This document shows, piece by piece, positions 57,964-64,000 of a DNA stretch of 64,000 nt. The first letter of the stretch is position 1, and each line of letters opens with the position of its first letter. Under the pieces are notes generated by a model. That model saw only the letters and a program-made list of their open reading frames with translations, was not told where the DNA came from and searched no databases. This stretch comes from Naganishia liquefaciens (Eukaryota; Basidiomycota; Tremellomycetes; Filobasidiales; Filobasidiaceae): positions 1,009,168 to 1,073,167 of the forward strand of contig BLZA01000030.1 in NCBI GenBank assembly GCA_013423385.1, read 5' to 3'. Position numbers and translations under genes: made by a program.

Positions 57964-59937
57964 TGTACTTACGCGTTGTCTTTGGCGAGGCAGTGTCCAA
58001 GCACTAGAGACGGTGATGGAAGCATTGATCAGCACAAAGTGAAGCGATAGAGGTATGCGGGCTTGCTCTCCCCGCACGCAGAGCCAAGCTTGGAAGGCAG
58101 ACACTTACAACTGTTAGGCTTTGTTGACACTGGAACCACCTTGTTGATGGAAGATCCCGCCGGAGATGCAACCGGCAGAGGAGCTCCAGTGGGATGATCC
58201 GAGAGCCACGAGGCGATAGGGTGATTTGATAACGACGTTGGTGTCGGGAACAGATGGGTGTTCTTTGAGGAGTAACTGCGTTACTACAGCTATGGTGACT
58301 AGCCCCTGACGATGAGCTGCAAAGGAGGAAAGGCAAGAGGGAACAACTTTAGCATCAGCGATAGGGCTGAAGAACGAGCGAGGAACGGTAGCGAGCACGG
58401 ACTACGGGTGATACCCACAAAGGAGGAATTGCGCAGGCCAAAGGACCAAAGGTGGAGAAAGGATGGAGGACGACAGCGATGACGCCCCGCGGTCTGTGGA
58501 GAAGTGTCTGAAGGGGGTATCTGGCGCGGAGGAGCTGGGAGTGGTGCCAGCTCGCAGTCCTGCCGCCAGAGGTGGAGAGAGAATAGGGGAGAGAGCCAGC
58601 AGCCAGCGGGGAGGAAGGGGGCAAGGGAGCTGGCGAGGCCAAGGGCATTGGCCAGAGGCGAAGCGTCGTTGCTTGCGAGCGATCGAAAACTCGTGGCGAG
58701 CCGCGTTACTGCAGCTTCCGCACGCTCGCTCTCTTAGACCGAGCTGTTTCCCGATACAGCAATAATAATAAGGCACATCGCGCCGCGGGACTCGGATTTG
58801 GGCATCTGCGACTTGTCAGCTCACTTCGTCATTGGTCATGGCGGCTCAGCAGCTTTTTGCTCGACGGTAAAGGAGCTGGCTAAATAATAAGGAAGCTAAT
58901 ACCAAGCTTGTAGGCGCTGCGCAGTAAAGCAGCCGGCTAACAAGCCTATGATATTGTGTATAGCAGCAGCCGGCATCTCGCGTCTTGGCCATCATATGCT
59001 CACTCAACCTGATATGGCCGACGTGCATCAGCTTTGCGGGCTTGGAAACTGAGTGACACGAGTGATCGCACGAGTACTACGCGAGCCTCCGCACCGTCCA
59101 AGAGCGAGCCAAAACGCCTTCCAGCTGATGCCGTATCGTTACTGCATTGTTGCTCTTAAAACCCCAGAGATGTGCTCCAGGCCATGTACAATCAGAACCA
59201 GAGGCCGCAAGCCCTATCCTCGCTCCATTGTTGCTGACGTCCAGTCTCTGGGTCGTGCTGGTTTCCAGGTTTGTACGTGTCCCCTGAACCACCTTTTCAG
59301 AACCACCTTTCCTGTCACCTGCAGCCGCTGATTCCCCTCACTCGGCCCGTGCTTGACCAGCCGCAACGTTGTAACGAGTCGACACCGACTCAGGCGTGCG
59401 AAATAAGTCAAGCTTTCGCATAACATCATGCCATCATACCGCTCAGGCAACGGCCCATGGTCGTCACTGCATAAGTTGCACATTTTCCGAATCATGCTAC
59501 GTCAGGAAGGCACACTTGTCCTATGTTTGAAAAGGGCGGGCGACGTCGAAACAAAAGTACGGCCAACAGCTTGGCCAACGCCCGCGACTCACGTTACGCA
59601 AGCAATTTGGCGAATCGAAGCCAATAGGTCTAAAAGCTGACTTTCAAGCTTCAAGGCGTAAAATACTTTGATCCTGTTCGCAAAAGGGCCGAAGCACCGA
59701 CGTGTAGAGCAAATAGTTTTGACAAGCCGATTTCGAATCCTAGAAGCGCGTCTTGTAGGCGCAGCCGGGAGCCGACCGGTACTTGTTGCGATCGGTGAGC
59801 GGTCCCAGTCTCCGACAGACTTCACAAGACGTCGTCACGGCGACTTCTCACTGCTGTCGGCCTGATTCTTCATCCCAAAGAGTACGTTACAGCCCATCTC
59901 AGCGGCTTCGGTCACTGACGAAACGACGATGTAACAG

Positions 59938-59970
59938 TTTTTCTTTCCCCCGTTTTTTTTCTCTTTTTAA
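59938..59970 (+). promoter_or_regulatory. Poly-pyrimidine tract upstream of RPS12
   Basis: An almost pure T/C run about 145 bp before the RPS12 start, followed by AAAAAACACG. Such tracts are common in promoters of fungal ribosomal protein genes; function is inferred. Confidence 0.4.
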
Positions 59971-60114
59971 AAAACACGTAAGTCAGCTAGGTAGTCAAGC
60001 CGTAAATAGAAGAGATACTGACATTGTCGCTCCTCAGCGCGGAAGAAGACCTACACAGTATGCAGATCGATAACAGAGGATGCAGGGACCGGACTGACAA
60101 AGAAATGCTCGCAG

Positions 60115-60672
60115 ATGTCTGACGCTGGTTCTGATGCCGGATCCGTCCACCCCGAGGTTGTCGAGGATGTCGAAGTCGCTGACGCCTCCAAGAGCGGTCA
60201 GATGTCCGTCGAGGACGCTCTTCAGGAGGTCTTGAAGGTGAGCATACTTGGATATTAGGGTATCGTAGGTGCTAATTCGTTGCGCAGAACGCCTTGATCC
60301 ACGATGGTCTCGCTCGAGGTCTCCGAGAGTGCGCCAAGGCTTTGGACAAGCGACAGGCTCACTTGTGTGTCTTGGTTGAAACCTGCACTGAAGGTGAGGA
60401 AGACGCAGTCCTGGCATCTCGACTCTGGCTGATGTGCCCCTCCCCTCTCAGCCGAGTACATCAAGTTGATCGAGGCTCTTTGCGCTGAGCACAACATCAA
60501 CCTCATCAAGGTCTCCGACGCCAAGGTCTTGGGTACCTGGTCCGGTTTGGCCAAGATTGACCGAGAGGGTAACCCCCGAAAGGTCGTCGGATGCTCGTGT
60601 GTCGTCGTCAAGAACTACGGCCAGGAGTCCCAGGGCTTGAACGTCTTGTTGGACTACTTCAAGTCCCGATAA
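60115..60672 (+). CDS. RPS12: 40S ribosomal protein S12 (eS12)
   Basis: Three exons, about 147 residues. The start is [20 protein letters not shown], an acidic N-terminus. [19 protein letters not shown] then [60 protein letters not shown] and [11 protein letters not shown] follow, the eL30/eS12 fold of the small subunit beak. It ends [10 protein letters not shown]. Introns follow VLK and ETCTE, each about 50-60 nt. Every arginine codon I read here is CGA, which fits a very highly expressed gene in this genome. Length equals the yeast protein. Confidence 0.97.
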
Positions 60673-61697
60673 GCGTTCAGCGGGAGCCGTAGAATGTTGT
60701 GGATGACTGTAAGTGTCGTCTCTCGTCTTCCCCACCCTCTTCCTCTTTATGATGCATTGTGGGACTCCCTCTTCGTAATAAAATTGCACGAAAATCCCTA
60801 CGGAATCGAACCTATCCGCTTCGGCGGACCAACGTAACGTCTGACTTTTATCACTCGCTCTCCGCATTCAACTACATATAGTGCGTTGAATTGAGGCTGA
60901 TTCTTCTCGGTTTCTAGATACTCGTCTCCGATGATTCTCGCTTCTGTGGCATGGGCGGTTTGATGTGTTGAAGTGTGTAGACGGGGTCGCATTTGGTCGT
61001 GGATGCACATATCACATTCATCTGCTTCGTCCCTGGGTCTTTTTTGCCATTAAGCAACAGAATACATGTGGCATTTGTGTCCAGAACTGCATTGCGTTTG
61101 CAGGAGTTCCGGCCATTAGTCTGCTTTCACGACTGTCATCCTATGAGGCTTTTGACCGTGCTTTGGCATGAATGCGAAAGCCGCGGTTGTGCTGTTCAGA
61201 TAGCTGTTCAGATACTGCTCCCGGTGTCGGACAGCTTGTAGACCGGAATATCATGGCTACTACATCGTGATCCTTGGATTGTGCGCAACGACTTGAACTT
61301 TTTTGAACAACGTTTGTCAACCGCCCTGGCACTCTCGGTCGCGGTCCCCGCATCCGCGCCGTCCACCTTGGCTGTCACCCGGAGCACGCCGGAGCGATGC
61401 CGACGTCGAGCAATCGCGCCATTCACCCGCCACCCCCGCTCAGTCGCGCGCTAAGAATTTTTCCAAACACGGGCGAGGGCGAGGCGAGCGAGCAAGCACG
61501 CGTCTGTGGAATTTGGAATAGCGAGCCCGCCGTCTCGATCCCTCGTTCGATCCTGCGCGATCCGTCCGTGGCCCGTCTTTTAAGCTCTGTTTGTGCTCAA
61601 CGTCTTCACGTCTGCCTGACACCACTCCCAAAAGCTATTTCGTTAGCCCCGTGTCTCCACCCTCTTTCTTTCCTTCTTCTCCTCTTGTTTCGCCAAA
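60673..61697. other. Intergenic RPS12 to SAM synthetase
   Basis: About 1 kb. No gene recognised. The last 60 bp before the ATG are strongly T/C-rich (61650-61690) and end CCAAA before the start, typical of a highly expressed gene's leader. Confidence 0.5.
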
Positions 61698-63062
61698 ATG
61701 ACCGCTGCCATTCACCCCAACGGTAACGCCCGTGCTGGCGCCATCCTTCCCGAGGGACAGTGAGTGTTTTTGCGGAGGTGGAACGGGGGATTTGGATTGA
61801 CCAGTCGTCATCACAGCTTCTTGTTCACCTCCGAGTCCGTCGGAGAGGGTCACCCGGGTGAGTCTATCGCGCTCTTCCACGCAACACGCACTAATGCCTT
61901 CTTGCAGACAAGATCTGTGACCAGGTTTCCGATGCCATCCTCGACGCCTGTTTGGCCGAGGACCCCAACTCCAAGGTCGCCTGTGAGACCGCTGCCAAGA
62001 CTGGTATGATCATGGTCTTTGGTGAAATCACCACCAAGGCCCGAATCGACTTCCAGGCTGTTATCCGAAACACCATTAAGCAGATCGGTTACGATGACTC
62101 TGAGAAGGGTTTCGACTACAAGACCTGTAACGTCTTGGTCGCTATCGAGCAGCAGTCGCCCGATATCGCCCAGGGTTTGGACCACGGTGACTTGGAAGCC
62201 CACGGAGCCGGTGACCAGGGTATCATGTTCGGTTATGCCACCGATGAGGTAAGTCTCGCCCAAGTCTATCCCTTTTCTCAGGCCCTTAACTCTTTGCCCT
62301 TTTCAGACCCCCGAGTTGATGCCCAAGACTATCATGCTCGCCCACCAGTTGAACGCCGCTATGGCCGCCGCCCGACGAGACGGTTCCATGGGCTGGCTCC
62401 GACCGGACTCCAAGACTCAGGTCACCATCGAGTACAAGAAGGACGAGTCTGGTGCCATGATCCCCTTGCGAGTTGACACCATCGTCATCTCCACTCAGCA
62501 CGCCGAGGAGATCACGACCGAGGACCTCCGAAAGCAGATCAAGGAGAAGATTATCAACAAGGTCATCTCTTCCGACCTCTTGGATGACCGAACTGTCTAC
62601 CACATTCAGCCTTCCGGCCGATTCGTTATCGGTGGTCCCCAGGGTGACGCTGGTTTGACCGGCCGAAAGATCATTGTCGACACCTACGGAGGTTGGGGTG
62701 CCCACGGTGGTGGTGCCTTCTCCGGTAAGGACTTCTCCAAGGTCGACCGATCGGCCGCCTACACGGCCCGATGGATCGCCAAGTCCTTGGTCAACGCCGG
62801 TCTCGCCCGACGATGCCTCGTTCAGCTGTCGTACGCCATCGGTGTCGCCGAGCCCTTGTCCATCTTTGTCGAGACCTATGGTACCGGTAAGAAGTCGGAC
62901 GCCGAGCTGGTCGACATTATCCGAAACAACTGGGACCTCCGACCCGGAGTTATCGTGCGAGAGCTCGACCTTCAGAAGCCCCAGTACTTGAAGACCGCCT
63001 CGTACGGCCACTTCGGTAACCCTTCGTACACCTGGGAGAAGCCCAAGTCGCTCAAGTTCTAA
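61698..63062 (+). CDS. SAM1: S-adenosylmethionine synthetase
   Basis: Makes S-adenosylmethionine from methionine and ATP in the cytosol. Four exons, about 395 residues. The family motifs are complete: [20 protein letters not shown] (methionine and ATP site), [16 protein letters not shown], the [16 protein letters not shown] loop, [34 protein letters not shown] and the phosphate loop [19 protein letters not shown]. It ends [11 protein letters not shown]. Introns follow PEGQ-like GGACA, GEGHP and YATDE. Nearly all arginine codons are CGA. A long open frame of 282 codons exists on the opposite strand only because of this biased codon use. Confidence 0.97.
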
Positions 63063-64000
63063 GTCGGTTGACTTTTTGAACAGGCGAGAAAATAGAATCC
63101 AAACCCATGTATCAACACTCAGCAAGTCCCGCATACAACTTCAACACATCACAAGGGTTTATAGACCCTTGGTCGCCCCACGAGTTCCTCCTCGTGCCCA
63201 ACACTGTCTCTCTTTCTAGAATCACCGCCGCATATATGCGGTCATTTTGCGTTGTAACCGGGGCTATCCTGAAATGACTTGACACCTATATAGAGCATGA
63301 AGAATCACTGCAAACTAAGATGTGAATGAGGCTGTGAGGTGAATGGCATTCGAGGCGACTGTTCGAGGCGACTGCCACCAGTCCAGCACGACGGACAGGT
63401 TGGTGGAAGGGCGCACTCTATAAGGTCCGGCATCGTCTGATCGCGCTCGTCGGCAGATTTACCGCGGAGAATCGCGGTCACCCGGCAATTGCGGATGCAA
63501 AGTCACGCAGGCATTACGCATCTCGATTACTCGATAGCACAGTCGAACGTTGTCTCACTCGCAACGGCCACGGATTGGCGACCATTCGCTCGACGTCGAC
63601 AGAACGGAACACACAGCGTAGGGGACCTCTTACTTGCCCATCACACAACGGTGTCCATTCGGGCCACGGATCAAGCGTACAAAGGGGCCTCAGCCATTCC
63701 TTGGCGGTAGATCGGTCTAAGACTTTCTCACTTCAAGTACCTGGGATACCCTTCCAAGGCTCGGTCAATACCCTACACTGCTTGAAGAACCATCATCCGA
63801 CAAGTGTCTTATGACGTAGTGGCCAGTCATACGGTGCCGCTGAGATGCAGTACCTTTCGCGAGCCTACCAGTACTGTAAGCGTCCTTGCAGTATCATAGC
63901 TGTCTCACCTTGCTCACGGCGAACAACCCGTAGATTCTGGTATCAACCCGGCCACACTGACAGGAGCCATCGACGTTATTGTTGTGAGACGGAAAGATGA
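63063..64000. other. Right-end stretch without a recognised gene
   Basis: About 940 bp after SAM synthetase. Short open frames (63489-63814) lack family resemblance. It may hold the 3' UTR and the flank of a gene beyond the right edge. Confidence 0.5.

Larger units (their letters stand above)
57819..60114. other. Long gene-free stretch between HMG-box gene and RPS12
   Basis: About 2.3 kb, the longest gap in the window, between two divergent starts. 58440-58720 is purine-rich on the plus strand, giving antisense low-complexity open frames. No family is seen in any frame. A small tandem repeat lies at 57942-57963 and a T/C tract upstream of RPS12 at about 59938-59970. It may hold long 5' leaders with introns, or an RNA gene I cannot recognise. 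Confidence 0.5.

Noticed and set aside
60785-60845. tRNA-like T-loop string (minus strand GGTTCGATTCC)
   Set aside because: The flanking bases do not form a five-pair T stem and no D arm or acceptor stem lies at the right distance.
62286-63134. Long minus-strand open frame (282 codons) opposite SAM synthetase
   Set aside because: It mirrors the biased codon use of the true gene, has no family resemblance and lies wholly antisense to a complete enzyme.
1-64000. Transposon, retroelement, biosynthetic cluster or defence system
   Set aside because: I saw no transposase, reverse transcriptase, integrase, long terminal repeats, or co-directional set of related enzymes; the genes are conserved housekeeping genes of unrelated pathways.

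Overview
The window is nuclear DNA of a fungus, most likely a basidiomycete yeast of the Tremellomycetes type (Cryptococcus/Tremella relatives). The grounds are very many short introns (about 45-90 nt, in almost every gene), compact gene spacing, a secreted Ser-rich glycoprotein of the basidiomycete 'macrofage activating glycoprotein' kind, and near-exclusive use of CGA for arginine in the highly expressed genes. The genus is inference. I read 22 protein genes that I can place in a family, plus one doubtful small gene. I saw no rRNA, CRISPR array or recognisable transposon, and no tRNA I could support.

Layout, left to right: symplekin/PTA1 (+, cut by the left edge) meets a Ras-type GTPase (-) tail to tail; RPC17/RPC9 (+) and HBS1 (+); a GPI-type secreted glycoprotein (+); an acyl-CoA-binding/ankyrin protein (-) divergent from dolichol kinase SEC59 (+); eIF2-beta SUI3 (+); histone deacetylase RPD3 (-) divergent from TAF1 (+); a doubtful small gene (-); a ferric reductase (+); a MED25-like Mediator protein (+) tail to tail with an Atos/FAM214-type protein (-); a 2 kb gene-free stretch; a tentative NOL11/Utp8-like protein (-) divergent from COQ4 (+); TRS120 (-) divergent from TMA16 (+); RAD16 (-) divergent from CAB3/PPC decarboxylase (+); a two-HMG-box protein with a prion-like N-terminus (-); a 2.3 kb gene-free stretch; RPS12 (+) and S-adenosylmethionine synthetase (+).

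The genes do not form one pathway or cluster. They are mostly conserved housekeeping genes in an alternating-strand layout, so several share short divergent promoters (RPD3/TAF1, NOL11-like/COQ4, TRS120/TMA16, RAD16/CAB3). Transcription and RNA processing are well represented: symplekin, RPC17, RPD3, TAF1, MED25-like, HMG-box. So is translation and its quality control: HBS1, SUI3, RPS12, TMA16.

I found no convincing new multi-gene system. The points most worth a second look are a MED25 architecture (VWA plus ACID-like) in a yeast-like fungus, a Ras protein with a leucine-ending CAAX box, a duplicated SKLAQ-type motif in the HBS1 N-terminus that may serve a Ski7-like role, CGA as the preferred Arg codon, two in-frame GC-AG introns, and a cluster of inverted repeats at 27.36-27.47 kb. 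Intron borders are my reading of splice signals and frame, not transcript data.
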